This document shows positions 8,654-16,430 of a stretch of DNA of 19,661 nt, piece by piece (the first letter of the stretch is position 1; the number at the start of each line of letters is the position of its first letter). The notes beneath the pieces were generated by a model. That model was not told where the DNA came from. It did not search any database and saw only the letters and a list, made by a program, of their open reading frames with translations. The stretch comes from CAYPTY01 sp964413935. Its GTDB lineage: Bacteria > Bacteroidota > Rhodothermia > Balneolales > Balneolaceae. A program made the translations under genes and the position numbers. Location: NCBI GenBank assembly GCA_964413935.1, contig CAYPTY010000029.1, positions 1-19,661 of the forward strand, written 5' to 3'.

Positions 8654-9402
8654 GATTCTTCCGCCTTATCCGAAAAAAGCTTATAGAGGAGTCTCGTGTT
8701 CGGCAGTATATCTATTATGCTATTGGTGAGATCTTTCTTGTGGTGATTGGAATTCTCATTGCCCTTCAGATTAACAACTGGAATGAAAATGCTAAGTTGA
8801 GAGATCAGGAAATGAATATACTTACCAGCCTGAAACTCGAAAATGCAGAAAACATGACTGTTATCGAGTCATGTTTAGATGAACTGAACAATGATATACA
8901 GCAAGCAGATTATCTTCAACGCCATTTAGGTCCAGAGTATTCGTCTATATCGGTAGACACACTCAATTATATATTAGGAGCAATTGGAACAACGTTCAGG
9001 TGTCAGATTGAGACTGATGTCATTGATGAACTTCGATCTTCCGGAAATTTAAAGCTCATTCAGAATCAAGAGCTTAGACAGGCGCTGAGTAAACGTTCAC
9101 GAGCATATTTGGAATTAAAAGAAGAAGAGGAAGCCTGGGAGGATCAATTCGCAGATCAATATCTCGAATATACATACGCCTGGATTTCATGGGATGATAT
9201 CGATCTCCTTATGGGTTTTGGAGATTCAACATATACTGGATCTCCATTTGATTATGATCCTAAAAAAATGCTCCAGGAATTTGAACATACCAACCAGTTA
9301 AATAATCTGAGATGGAGAATGAGGCGGGTTGGAAGCAGACTTGAAGAAGCTAATCGCCAGCTGAATAAAGCGGATAGTCTAATAACAATAGAGTTAAGAT
9401 AA
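8647..9402 (+). CDS. DUF6090 family membrane protein (upstream locus, intact)
   Basis: A 251-aa protein with the family N-terminus MLRFFRLIRKKLIEE, a basic patch and a single helix at about 24-42 (YAIGEIFLVVIGILIALQ), followed by INNWNE. The rest is a soluble, charged, mostly helical domain. The family's mid-protein motif appears as DELRSSGNLKLIQNQELR at about 127-144. The basic N-terminus predicts a cytoplasmic start and a periplasmic C-terminal domain. The ATG overlaps the end of the GxxExxY gene by 7 nt, and its TAA shares one base with the ATG of the following pseudogene. Its anchor codons differ from the near-identical ones in the array at 14929-19532, so it is an older or separately evolving copy. 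The function is unknown. Confidence 0.88.
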   Translation: MLRFFRLIRKKLIEESRVRQYIYYAIGEIFLVVIGILIALQINNWNENAKLRDQEMNILTSLKLENAENMTVIESCLDELNNDIQQADYLQRHLGPEYSSISVDTLNYILGAIGTTFRCQIETDVIDELRSSGNLKLIQNQELRQALSKRSRAYLELKEEEEAWEDQFADQYLEYTYAWISWDDIDLLMGFGDSTYTGSPFDYDPKKMLQEFEHTNQLNNLRWRMRRVGSRLEEANRQLNKADSLITIELR

Positions 9403-10145
9403 TGCTACGATTCTTCCGAATTATTCGTAAAAAGCCCATCGAAGAACATAGAGTGCGTCAATATATCTACTAAGCCATAGGGGGAATTTTACTGGTGGTA
9501 ATCGGGATTTTACTAGCCCTGCAAATCAATGAATGGAATCAAGGCAGAAAGGATAATCTGGAAAGGATCGCGCTTACAAAATCCATGATTAGTGAACTGG
9601 CACAGGATACCGTTTTATTGAATTCCGGCATTGCTAATTATGCACAAAGGCTGGCATCAAATGAAGAGCTTCTTGAAGATTTAAACGGTGATGATATCAC
9701 CTTTGATAGTTTCAAAGAACGGGCACTTTCCAGATTCAATCCCTCGGTTATAGGCAGAATCGAAAATTTTAACACGGTCACCTTTACGGTACTGCAGTCA
9801 ACGGGACAGATTGACTTATTTGAGGATAGTCTGAAAACCCACATTGTATCCCATTACAATTCCTTAAGCACGTAAGCGCTGGATTTAAATGCTGAGGGAT
9901 ATTTTGATCAGGCGTTGGGTTTTGGGGCAAAGTACCCGCTTTCACTATCGGATGAAGACCGCGCAAGAAACAATTACACCTTTCGTCAGGTTCTTAGGAT
10001 AGACAATGAACGCGATTTCGTCCATGGGTTTCTGGGAGTACTTGCTTTACAGACGGTGGTATTCGGTCGTTATGTGGAAGGCTACAGCAAGATGAAGGAG
10101 AGTTCAATTGAACTTCTGCAAACTCCTGTCAAGAGTTTGAACTGA
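9402..10145 (+). pseudogene. DUF6090 family pseudogene with two in-frame stops
   Basis: From the ATG at 9402 the frame reads MLRFFRIIRKKPIEE and then meets TAA at codon 24 (9471-9473), exactly where paralogues have the second Tyr of YIYYAIGE. The same frame resumes as AIGGILLVVIGILLALQ and INEWNQ, runs to a second TAA at 9873-9875, and continues to TGA at 10143-10145. Total length is 247 codons plus stop, the normal family size, so there is no frameshift or deletion: only two nonsense changes, plus an L-to-P change in the normally conserved RKKLIEE. The pieces starting at 9495 and 9915 should not be called as separate genes. Its start overlaps the previous TAA (TAATG). Readthrough is possible but unlikely, because the neighbours also end in TAA. 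Confidence 0.85.
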
Positions 10146-10204
10146 GGTGCAGATTTTATGATATCAGAGATAGATTCATACTTCTGAAAAAGCGCTTTTT
10201 TAGC

Positions 10205-10234
10205 TTGTATTCACTGCCAATCTTCTTAAATTCG
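10205..10234 (+). promoter_or_regulatory. Candidate gdhA promoter, TTG-N19-TAAATTCG
   Basis: TTG at 10205-10207 and TAAATTCG at 10227-10234 are separated by 19 nt, close to the Bacteroidota housekeeping pattern TTTG-N19-TAnnTTTG with one mismatch in each box. It would start transcription about 25-30 nt before the gdhA ATG. Whether this lineage uses that consensus is assumed. Confidence 0.4.
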
Positions 10235-10268
10235 TGGAATTTATTTAACCACACTTCGGGATAGGATC

Positions 10269-11606
10269 ATGTATAAACTGGACACTTTTATGGACCGGAT
10301 TAAAGAGAATAATCCGGGACAGGACGAATTTCACCAGGCGGTTGAAGAGGTGATGCATCACATCATTCCTTTTGTGAATGATAATCCGAAATACCAGGAA
10401 GCGGCTATACTGGAGCGTATTTGTGAACCCGATCGAGTGATCAGTTTCCGGGTAACCTGGATGGACGACAACAAAAAAGTGCATGTGAACCGCGCCTGGA
10501 GAGTTCAGTTTAATAATGCCATCGGTCCCTATAAAGGTGGACTACGATTCCACCCAACGGTAAACCAGGGAATCCTGAAATTCCTGGGTTTTGAGCAGTG
10601 CTTCAAAAATGCCCTAACCACCCTGCCCATGGGCGGTGCCAAAGGGGGTTCCAACTTTGATCCCAAAGGCAAAAGCGAAGAAGAAGTATTCCGCTTCTGC
10701 CAGAGTTTTATGTCGGAGCTGCATCGCCATATAGGGGACGACCGGGATGTGCCGGCCGGTGATATCGGAGTGGGTGCCCGGGAGATCAGCTACCTCTTCG
10801 GGAACTACAAAAAGATGTATAACCGATTCGTGGGCACCATTACCGGAAAGGGAATCAGTTTCGGCGGCTCCCTGATCCGGACCGAGGCCACGGGTTATGG
10901 CCTGGTCTATTTTGCCGAGCATATGCTGAAGCAGCATGGCGACAGCCTTGAGGACAAAACCGTGCTGGTTTCAGGATCCGGTAACGTAGCTATTTATGCG
11001 ACTGAAAAAGCCATTCAATCCGGTTCCAAAGTGGTAAGCCTGTCGGATTCATCCGGTACCATTTATGACAAGGATGGCATCGATGCGGAGAAACTGGCCT
11101 ATGTTAAAGACCTGAAGGAAGTACGCAGAGGCCGCATCAAAGAATATGCCGAGAAATACGGCTGTGAATATTTTGAAGGCAAAACACCCTGGCATATTCC
11201 TGCCGACCTGGCCCTGCCCTGCGCCACTGAAAATGAACTGGATGCAGATGATGCCAGAACACTGATCGACAATGGCGTTAAGCTGGTAGCGGAAGGCGCC
11301 AACATGCCGTGTACCAGCGAAGCTGCTCATCTCTTCCAGCAATCCAATGTACTTTACGGCCCCGGTAAAGCTTCCAATGCCGGTGGAGTGGCGGTTTCCG
11401 GTCTGGAAATGTCACAAAACCAGCTGCGCATGAACTGGTCGGCCGATGAAGTAGACCAGCGCCTGCATAAAATCATGAACGACATCCACGAGAAGTGCGT
11501 GCAGTATGGCAAAAACGGGGATGGCAGTATCGATTATTCCAAAGGGGCCAACGTAGCCGGCTTCCTGAAGCTGGCAGATGCCATGCTGGCTTATGGGCCG
11601 ATTTGA
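10269..11606 (+). CDS. gdhA: NADP-specific glutamate dehydrogenase
   Basis: A 445-aa hexameric-type glutamate dehydrogenase making glutamate from 2-oxoglutarate, ammonium and NADPH in the cytoplasm; it links nitrogen assimilation to the TCA cycle. It is collinear with E. coli GdhA along its whole length. Visible residues: PYKGGLRFHP (K89), CFKN (K113), the catalytic lysine in LPMGGAKGG (K125), the catalytic aspartate in DVPAGDIGVG (D165), and the Rossmann loop SGSGNVA (235-241). SDSSG (259-263) follows the second strand as in the NADP-linked E. coli enzyme. The C-terminal half has PCATENELD, VAEGANMPCTSEA and GKASNAGGVAVSGLEM. The ATG is fixed by the E. coli-like N-terminus; the ribosome site is weak (AGGA very close). 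It stands alone between a DUF6090 pseudogene and a peptidase gene. Confidence 0.97.
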   Translation: MYKLDTFMDRIKENNPGQDEFHQAVEEVMHHIIPFVNDNPKYQEAAILERICEPDRVISFRVTWMDDNKKVHVNRAWRVQFNNAIGPYKGGLRFHPTVNQGILKFLGFEQCFKNALTTLPMGGAKGGSNFDPKGKSEEEVFRFCQSFMSELHRHIGDDRDVPAGDIGVGAREISYLFGNYKKMYNRFVGTITGKGISFGGSLIRTEATGYGLVYFAEHMLKQHGDSLEDKTVLVSGSGNVAIYATEKAIQSGSKVVSLSDSSGTIYDKDGIDAEKLAYVKDLKEVRRGRIKEYAEKYGCEYFEGKTPWHIPADLALPCATENELDADDARTLIDNGVKLVAEGANMPCTSEAAHLFQQSNVLYGPGKASNAGGVAVSGLEMSQNQLRMNWSADEVDQRLHKIMNDIHEKCVQYGKNGDGSIDYSKGANVAGFLKLADAMLAYGPI

Positions 11607-11608
11607 TG

Positions 11609-11690
11609 TGGGATTTGGGACGTGAGATGTGAGACATTAGACTCAACCTTTATTCCCGAATCCCATATCCCAAGCCTCAAATCCCAAACA
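11609..11690. repeat. Two arms of degenerate heptad repeats forming a long imperfect inverted repeat
   Basis: Right after gdhA, units TGGGATT, TGGGACG, TGAGATG and TGAGACA run in 7-nt period, and from 11655 the complementary type follows: CCCGAAT, CCCATAT, CCCAAGC, CTCAAAT, CCCAAAC. The outer ends TGGGATTTG (11609-11617) and CAAATCCCA (11678-11686) are perfect complements, with partial pairing inward. There is no T-run, so it is not a classic terminator, though the hairpin may protect the gdhA mRNA end. Confidence 0.7.
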
Positions 11691-11784
11691 CCCAAATAAC
11701 TCACCAACATAAACTTCAAGCAAAGTTCATAATGACTGAATAGATTCCGGTCTGGGATTTAATTCGAATAAAATAAAGCAGATC

Positions 11785-13815
11785 ATGAACATAAAAATGA
11801 TGTATAGATGGATGTGTGCAGGAATTTTGCTCCTGCTTTTTACTGGAAACCTATGGGCGCAGCAACCGCTGAATCCGGTGCAGCTGTCACAAATGCAAAC
11901 CGTGGGTTCCATTTACCTGCATGAAGACGGGAAAACCGGTGCCTATACCTTATCGGTGCCTGCTGACCCGATGAAAGAAAACGCGCTGCCTTCCAGCCAC
12001 CTATATCTGCTGGATGTGGGAAGCGGGGAATCAACCACCATCGAAACCGAAGTTAGTGTGGGTTCAGTGGCTTTCCGGCCGGGGAAGAGCAGCCTGACTT
12101 TCCTGGCTAAGTATGAGGGGGATGAAACCCGAAGCCTGTATGAATATGACCCCGAAAGCGGTGAAAAAACCAAGCTGTTTGAGTTTGAGCGAAATATAAA
12201 CAGCTATGAATGGGCCGCGGATGGAGATCACTTTGTGTTTTTATCCGAAGAACCCAAAGAGGAAACAGAATCTCCGCTGCCCTATCAGCCTGAAATTTAT
12301 GAAGAAGGCCTGAGTAACACCTGGGCTTATATGCAGAACGCCTCCAAAGAAGGACATATGCCTCATCGCATCCCGGTTGAGGGGGATGTGGTTGCCGCGC
12401 ACTGGTCGCCCGATCTGAGTAAAATCGCCGTGGCTGCCGCGCCCACTTCTCTGGTGGATGATTTCTACATGGCGCAGAAGATCTACATCGTGGATCATCA
12501 GACCCGTGAGATTACGGCAACCATCGATCACGAGGGTAAGCTGGGATCCTTCAGCTGGTGCCCTGAAAGCAAGCATCTGGCCATGATTGCCGCGGCAACA
12601 TTAAACGATCCCATCGACGGAAGAATTAAAATCGCTGATGTGGAAAGCGGTGCGGCAGATATGATCCTGGCCGACTATCCCGGAAAATTTGAGCAGCTGA
12701 AATGGATTGACGAAAATACCATTCAGTTTCTGGCAAGCAAAGGCGTGTATTCAGAGCTGGGTACGGTTCTGGCCAATGGGGAAGATATGCAGGTGCAGGT
12801 TCCTGCCGGCGGAGTTATCCTGAATGCTTTTGCCCGTGCTGATGACGGCTCCTTCCTGTTTGATGCTGAATCGCCTATGCATCCCGATGAAGTATACAAA
12901 ATGGGCAGCAGCGACAAGGAACCGGTGAGAGTAACCAATTCCAATCCCTGGCTGGATGATGTGGCTCTGGGTAAGCAGGAAGTGGTGACCTTCACCACCA
13001 AAGACGGATTCGACATTGAAGGCATCCTCATCTATCCCGTGGGATATGAAAAAGGGAAACGCTATCCGGTGATAAATGTAATTCACGGCGGACCGGAAGC
13101 TCATTTTGATAATGGCTGGCTGACTTCCTACTCCCAATCCGGGCAACTGGCTGCGGGCGAAGGAATCGCGGTATTCTATCCGAACTATCGGGGTTCAACC
13201 GGGCGCGGACTGGAATTTGCGATGAGCTCCCAGCGGGATCTGGCCGGTAAGGAATTCGATGACATCGTGGAAGGCGTGGATTACCTGATCAGTGAAGGCA
13301 TTGCCGATGGTGATCGTGTGGGTGTTACCGGCGGATCCTACGGCGGATATGCCACGGCATGGATGGCCACTCGCTACTCTGATCGTTTCGCTGCCGGAGT
13401 GATGTTTGTGGGTATTGCCAATAACATTTCGAAGTGGGGCACCTCTGATATTCCGGAGGAACTGTATCAGGTGCATTCCAGAAAACGTATCTGGGAAGAC
13501 TATCAGGATTATCTGGAGCGCAGTCCCATTTACTATGTAGACAATGCCAAAACTCCGCTGCTTATCATGCACGGTAAAAATGATACCCGTGTTGATCCGG
13601 GTCAGTCCTATGAACTCTATCGCCATATCAAGACCCGTACCGATACTCCGGTTCGACTGGTGCTTTATCCGGGTGAAGGCCATGGCAACCGAAGAGCCAC
13701 TGCACAGTTTGATTACAATCTGAGAATGATGCGCTGGTTCAATCAGTATCTGAAAGGAGAGAAAGTTCGCCCTGACATGGAACTGGATCTGGAGGCCGTG
13801 CCGATTAAGAACTAA
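11785..13815 (+). CDS. Exported S9 family peptidase (prolyl oligopeptidase / dipeptidyl aminopeptidase type)
   Basis: A 676-aa serine peptidase. Residues 1-25 form a signal peptide (hydrophobic CAGILLLLFTGNLWA, cleavage likely after WAQ or nearby), so it acts outside the cytoplasm. Residues about 30-385 are a beta-propeller-like region with WD40/TolB-type repeats, and 400-660 are the alpha/beta-hydrolase domain. The catalytic triad is visible: Ser518 in VTGGSYGGY, Asp600 in MHGKNDTRV, His633 in GEGHGNRR; NVIHGGPEAH and NYRGSTGRG provide the oxyanion region. The family cleaves short peptides, often near proline or alanine, feeding amino-acid uptake. ATG 11785 is chosen for the complete signal peptide; Met5 (11797) is an alternative. 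No Shine-Dalgarno is evident. It is monocistronic, between heptad repeats and a strong terminator. Confidence 0.95.
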   Translation: MNIKMMYRWMCAGILLLLFTGNLWAQQPLNPVQLSQMQTVGSIYLHEDGKTGAYTLSVPADPMKENALPSSHLYLLDVGSGESTTIETEVSVGSVAFRPGKSSLTFLAKYEGDETRSLYEYDPESGEKTKLFEFERNINSYEWAADGDHFVFLSEEPKEETESPLPYQPEIYEEGLSNTWAYMQNASKEGHMPHRIPVEGDVVAAHWSPDLSKIAVAAAPTSLVDDFYMAQKIYIVDHQTREITATIDHEGKLGSFSWCPESKHLAMIAAATLNDPIDGRIKIADVESGAADMILADYPGKFEQLKWIDENTIQFLASKGVYSELGTVLANGEDMQVQVPAGGVILNAFARADDGSFLFDAESPMHPDEVYKMGSSDKEPVRVTNSNPWLDDVALGKQEVVTFTTKDGFDIEGILIYPVGYEKGKRYPVINVIHGGPEAHFDNGWLTSYSQSGQLAAGEGIAVFYPNYRGSTGRGLEFAMSSQRDLAGKEFDDIVEGVDYLISEGIADGDRVGVTGGSYGGYATAWMATRYSDRFAAGVMFVGIANNISKWGTSDIPEELYQVHSRKRIWEDYQDYLERSPIYYVDNAKTPLLIMHGKNDTRVDPGQSYELYRHIKTRTDTPVRLVLYPGEGHGNRRATAQFDYNLRMMRWFNQYLKGEKVRPDMELDLEAVPIKN

Positions 13816-13822
13816 TAATAGA

Positions 13823-13864
13823 AATTCGAATGTTCGAATGAACAAATGAACGAATGTTCAAAAT
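13823..13864. repeat. Octamer-period repeat after the peptidase gene
   Basis: Units ATTCGAAT, GTTCGAAT, GAACAAAT, GAACGAAT and GTTCAAAA follow each other at an 8-nt period, with GAAC and GTTC alternating as complements. It lies between the peptidase stop and its terminator. Confidence 0.7.
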
Positions 13865-13868
13865 TTGG

Positions 13869-13901
13869 GCCGGGGGTGAGCAATCGCTTCCGGCTTTTTT
13901 T
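13869..13901 (+). terminator. Intrinsic terminator after the S9 peptidase gene
   Basis: GCCGG at 13869-13873 pairs with CCGGC at 13890-13894, and pairing continues inward through two G-U pairs, G-C, U-G, G-C and A-U to a GCAA tetraloop at 13880-13883. The 11-bp stem is followed by seven T residues (13895-13901). It should end transcription of the peptidase gene and isolate the DUF6090 operon downstream. Confidence 0.85.
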
Positions 13902-13962
13902 ATGGAAGCGGGAGAGCTAAAGAGTCTGAGCCGAATGATGGCTTTTGATTCTAGTTCGGTCT

Positions 13963-13997
13963 AATTCATAATTCAAATTCATAATCCATAATTCAAA
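13963..13997. repeat. A/T-rich heptad repeat
   Basis: Five consecutive 7-nt units: AATTCAT, AATTCAA, ATTCATA, ATCCATA, ATTCAAA. It is the same periodicity as the gdhA-downstream and window-end repeats but with a different base sequence. Confidence 0.75.
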
Positions 13998-14005
13998 AAG
14001 GCTTA

Positions 14006-14017
14006 GCTCTTAAGAGC
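14006..14017. promoter_or_regulatory. Perfect 12-bp palindrome
   Basis: GCTCTTAAGAGC is fully self-complementary, about 110 nt upstream of the first gene of the DUF6090 operon. It could be a dimer-binding operator or part of the repeat debris around it. Confidence 0.3.
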
Positions 14018-14061
14018 ATCCGAATATCCCATACCCGAATATTACTCTCTAACTTTGTTAC

Positions 14062-14107
14062 TCAGACACTTTTTAGTTTATTAGTCTGATACGTTTATTG
14101 AACGTAT
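14062..14107. promoter_or_regulatory. Two adjacent inverted repeats upstream of the DUF6090 operon
   Basis: TCAGAC (14062-14067) and GTCTGA (14084-14089) are complementary across a 16-nt T/A-rich spacer. Starting on the last base of that repeat, ATACGTT (14089-14095) and AACGTAT (14101-14107) form a perfect 7-bp inverted repeat with a 5-nt loop, ending 17 nt before the ATG at 14125. They could be operators or a leader hairpin; no regulator is identified. Confidence 0.4.
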
Positions 14108-14124
14108 AACGAACAAAACAGGGG

Positions 14125-14898
14125 ATGCCCATATACAGCAGGATTAAAAAGGGAATTGAGGAGCAGAACTGGTTCGCAGTTGTTCTGGAGTTACTCATCG
14201 TAATGATGGGTTTATTGCTGGCCTTTCAAATTGACCGGTGGTACGAGGGGCAGAAAGAATTGAAAAGGGAGGCGGATTATCTTCAGCGTCTCCAGGTGAA
14301 TATAAATGAAGATCTCGAGCTCATTGAGTTGCGGCTGGAGTTTTACGGGCAGATTCAGGATTACGGAAAGCTGGCCATAGCCCATCAGGAAGGGCGTGCA
14401 CAGGATCTGGGCGACTGGGAACTGATGCTGGCTTACTTTCAGGCCAGCCAGATCTGGCCATTGGTACTCAGGGATGTAACCTATGAGGAACTTAAAAGTG
14501 CCGGTGAGCTGGATCTGATCCGAAGTGTGGAGCTCAGGCGATTACTGGCGGTGTACTACGGAGAGCAGTATCAGCAGTATAAAAATACAGTGGGGGTGAT
14601 TCCGGTGTATCGCGAGCGAATACGCGGGGCTGTTCCTTTCCCGATTCAGGAATATATCTGGGCAAACTGTCATCAGACGGACGATATCAATCAGGTTTTG
14701 CTGGACTGTGCACCTCCTAAAAACCTGGATTCAGGAATAATCCGGGACACTGTTGGCGCAATTGAGGATGAGAATTACATTTATGATCTCCGCTTCTGGA
14801 TGTCCAACATTTTTGTTGGGATTGAGATTCTTCAGGCACAGGAAGACCTGGGAGTAGAGCTGGTAAACCTCATTGCTGATTTACAGGAAATGGAATGA
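14125..14898 (+). CDS. Divergent DUF6090-like membrane protein, head of the array
   Basis: A 257-aa protein with the same layout as the DUF6090 proteins but a different anchor: short basic N-terminus (YSRIKKGIEEQ), helix at about 17-35 (FAVVLELLIVMMGLLLAFQ), then IDRWYEG where the others have VNNWNE. The family's mid-protein motif is clear: YEELKSAGELDLIRSVELRR at about 120-139. The C-terminal domain is charged and helical. The ATG at 14125 directly follows GGGG, and an in-frame TAA at 14107 leaves no upstream start. It carries none of the shared 5' DNA block. The 30-nt gap to the next gene is the widest in the array. It could be a founding partner of the array or a related but separate family. 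Confidence 0.78.
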   Translation: MPIYSRIKKGIEEQNWFAVVLELLIVMMGLLLAFQIDRWYEGQKELKREADYLQRLQVNINEDLELIELRLEFYGQIQDYGKLAIAHQEGRAQDLGDWELMLAYFQASQIWPLVLRDVTYEELKSAGELDLIRSVELRRLLAVYYGEQYQQYKNTVGVIPVYRERIRGAVPFPIQEYIWANCHQTDDINQVLLDCAPPKNLDSGIIRDTVGAIEDENYIYDLRFWMSNIFVGIEILQAQEDLGVELVNLIADLQEME

Positions 14899-14928
14899 GT
14901 CTAAGAATCATCCGTAGCAGGACTTGAT

Positions 14929-15681
14929 ATGCTCCGATTCTTCCGCCTCATACGCCGCAAACTCATCGAAGAACAAAAGGTTCGGCAGTATATCTACTAT
15001 GCCATCGGTGAAATCCTGCTTGTTGTAATTGGGATTCTGATCGCTCTGCAGGTTAATAACTGGAATCAGAATCGGGTCCTCTTTCAATCAGCTGACGAAC
15101 ATCTGGCATTACTGGAAACTAACTTGCTGGGCGACCACCATAAATTATCAGACTTAAGAGAGGAGATCAAAAGCTCTCTGGTGAGCTCAGCAAATCTGCT
15201 GGAAAGGTATAAGATGAATTATGAGGCTGATATTGATTCCATAATGTTCGAATTAACTCAACTTATTTTCGAGTTTAACTTCAGGGCAGATAAAAGTGCG
15301 CTGAATATTCTGGTTAATTCAGGTGAATTAGGTGTACTTCCGGATCGGATAAGGGAAGAAATCAGTCAGTATTATAACAGCGTGGAATACATTGAGGAGA
15401 GAGATGAAATAGCAAATACCTTTATAAAAAATCAGTATGAGATCGTTATGCTCAATGAATATCCTTCTTTTTGGGCTGGTCAAAACACTCATCCTGCTCT
15501 TTCTATCTACAACAATGACCAACGACCAAGGGAACAAATTAATCCCAAATTCATCTTAGATGATAAGCGACTGGAGGCCATGGTTTTCGCCCGAAATTTT
15601 CAGCTGGAGCGGCAGTTAGTGGCTTATGATGAGGGGAAAGCAGTTTTAGAGAAACTAATTGAAACACTGGAAAACAGATAA
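14929..15681 (+). CDS. DUF6090 family membrane protein (array member 1)
   Basis: 250 aa. It has the canonical anchor MLRFFRLIRRKLIEE, a helix at about 24-42 (YAIGEILLVVIGILIAL) and QVNNWN. The variable domain starts near residue 47; its mid motif reads LNILVNSGELGVLPDRIREE (125-144). The end is rich in charged helical sequence (VAYDEGKAVLEKLIETLE). An AGGA-like site lies about 7 nt before the ATG. It carries the constant DNA block at 14953-15015. Two bases separate it from the next gene. The periplasmic location of the variable domain is inferred from the basic N-terminus; the function is unknown. Confidence 0.88.
   Translation: MLRFFRLIRRKLIEEQKVRQYIYYAIGEILLVVIGILIALQVNNWNQNRVLFQSADEHLALLETNLLGDHHKLSDLREEIKSSLVSSANLLERYKMNYEADIDSIMFELTQLIFEFNFRADKSALNILVNSGELGVLPDRIREEISQYYNSVEYIEERDEIANTFIKNQYEIVMLNEYPSFWAGQNTHPALSIYNNDQRPREQINPKFILDDKRLEAMVFARNFQLERQLVAYDEGKAVLEKLIETLENR
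14953..15015 (+). repeat. 63-bp constant coding block repeated at the 5' ends of array genes
   Basis: This block encodes RRKLIEEQKVRQYIYYAIGEI. It recurs identically at 15708-15770 and 19446-19508, with one change at 16455-16517, two at 18706-18768, and a few more in the gene at 17189. It is clearly divergent in the genes at 8647 and 17913. Identity at silent sites, while the downstream codons differ, points to recent gene conversion or cassette exchange. Confidence 0.85.
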
Positions 15682-15683
15682 AC

Positions 15684-16427
15684 ATGCTCCGATTCTTCCG
15701 ACTCATTCGCCGCAAACTCATCGAAGAACAAAAGGTTCGGCAGTATATCTACTATGCCATCGGTGAAATCCTGCTGGTGATGGTTGGGATCTTGCTTGCG
15801 CTTCAGGTGAATAACTGGAATGAGGAGCGGAAATTGCAGGCACAGGAAGAACAGAAAATAAACACGCTGCATAAAGAGTTCGAGGCGAATCTTGAGGAAT
15901 TGAAGTACGACCTGACCCGCATAGATACCCAGCTTGTCAGTCTGAGAACGCTCTTTGATTTATTTGGAGAGACTGATCTGCCTGCGGAAGAAAAAATTGA
16001 TGGTTTGATCCTTAGATCTTTCGGTCATATCACATGGAATCCCAGTTCATATATGCTGAACGATCTTAAAAACTCGGGGCAGATATCCAATCTGTCGAAT
16101 CCGGAATTGCAATCTCTGCTATTCAAGTGGGAACGGCACTATGAAAATCTGCTGGAGTTCACCGATGATGATTATCAGGCGTCTAAGGTGTTTATAGAAT
16201 ATCTCCGGAAACATGCATCTCTCAGAAATATAGATCATACCGCACCTATCCCAGGTAAAGGTGATTGGGAAAGATCAACATTGGGATTCAAGAACTCTAA
16301 GTTGCTGAATGAGCTTGAATTTGAAAATATAATAGATGATAAACTAGCTGTGGTATTAGGGCTGAGGGATCAGTATCAGAAGTCACAAATGATCATTAGA
16401 GAACTGCTTTTGCACACGGAGCAATAA
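15684..16427 (+). CDS. DUF6090 family membrane protein (array member 2)
   Basis: 247 aa. The anchor is as in member 1 up to YAIGEIL, then LVMVGILLAL with different codons (the shared DNA ends earlier here, near 15775). A coiled-coil-prone stretch runs from about 47 to 95 (EERKLQAQEEQKINTL). The mid motif is LNDLKNSGQISNLSNPELQ at 125-143, followed by SLLFKWERHYENL. The variable domain resembles array member 6 (18682) more than its neighbours: both have LLF-x-WER and an FIEYLRKHASLRNID-type segment. It starts 2 nt after the previous stop and lacks a clear ribosome site, so it probably relies on coupling. Confidence 0.88.
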   Translation: MLRFFRLIRRKLIEEQKVRQYIYYAIGEILLVMVGILLALQVNNWNEERKLQAQEEQKINTLHKEFEANLEELKYDLTRIDTQLVSLRTLFDLFGETDLPAEEKIDGLILRSFGHITWNPSSYMLNDLKNSGQISNLSNPELQSLLFKWERHYENLLEFTDDDYQASKVFIEYLRKHASLRNIDHTAPIPGKGDWERSTLGFKNSKLLNELEFENIIDDKLAVVLGLRDQYQKSQMIIRELLLHTEQ

Positions 16428-16430
16428 CCC

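Larger units (their letters stand above)
13816..14124. other. Gene-free leader between the peptidase and the DUF6090 operon
   Basis: These 309 nt hold no credible gene. In order: an octamer repeat, the peptidase terminator, an A/T-rich heptad repeat, a 12-bp palindrome, a second short repeat (CCGAATA, TCCCATA, CCCGAATA at about 14020-14042), and two inverted repeats before the first DUF6090-like ATG. A possible promoter is TTTG at about 14054 with TAGTTTAT 16 nt further on, a weak fit to the Bacteroidota pattern because the spacer is short. Confidence 0.6.

Noticed and set aside
9471..9875. TAA recoding as a sense codon
   Set aside because: Most neighbouring intact genes end with TAA at the expected length, so TAA is a working stop here.
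9495..10145. Open frames at 9495-9875 and 9915-10145 as two independent small genes
   Set aside because: Both are in the same frame as the ATG at 9402 and together reconstruct one full-length DUF6090 protein interrupted by stops.
10187..10200. Perfect palindrome AAAAAGCGCTTTTT as a terminator after the DUF6090 pseudogene
   Set aside because: It has no room for a loop and only a 4-bp GC core, so it would be a very weak hairpin; it could equally be a chance A/T palindrome near the gdhA promoter.
13195..13845. 216-codon open frame on the minus strand
   Set aside because: It lies opposite the catalytic domain of the S9 peptidase, whose triad and length are intact; the composition looks like an antisense shadow.
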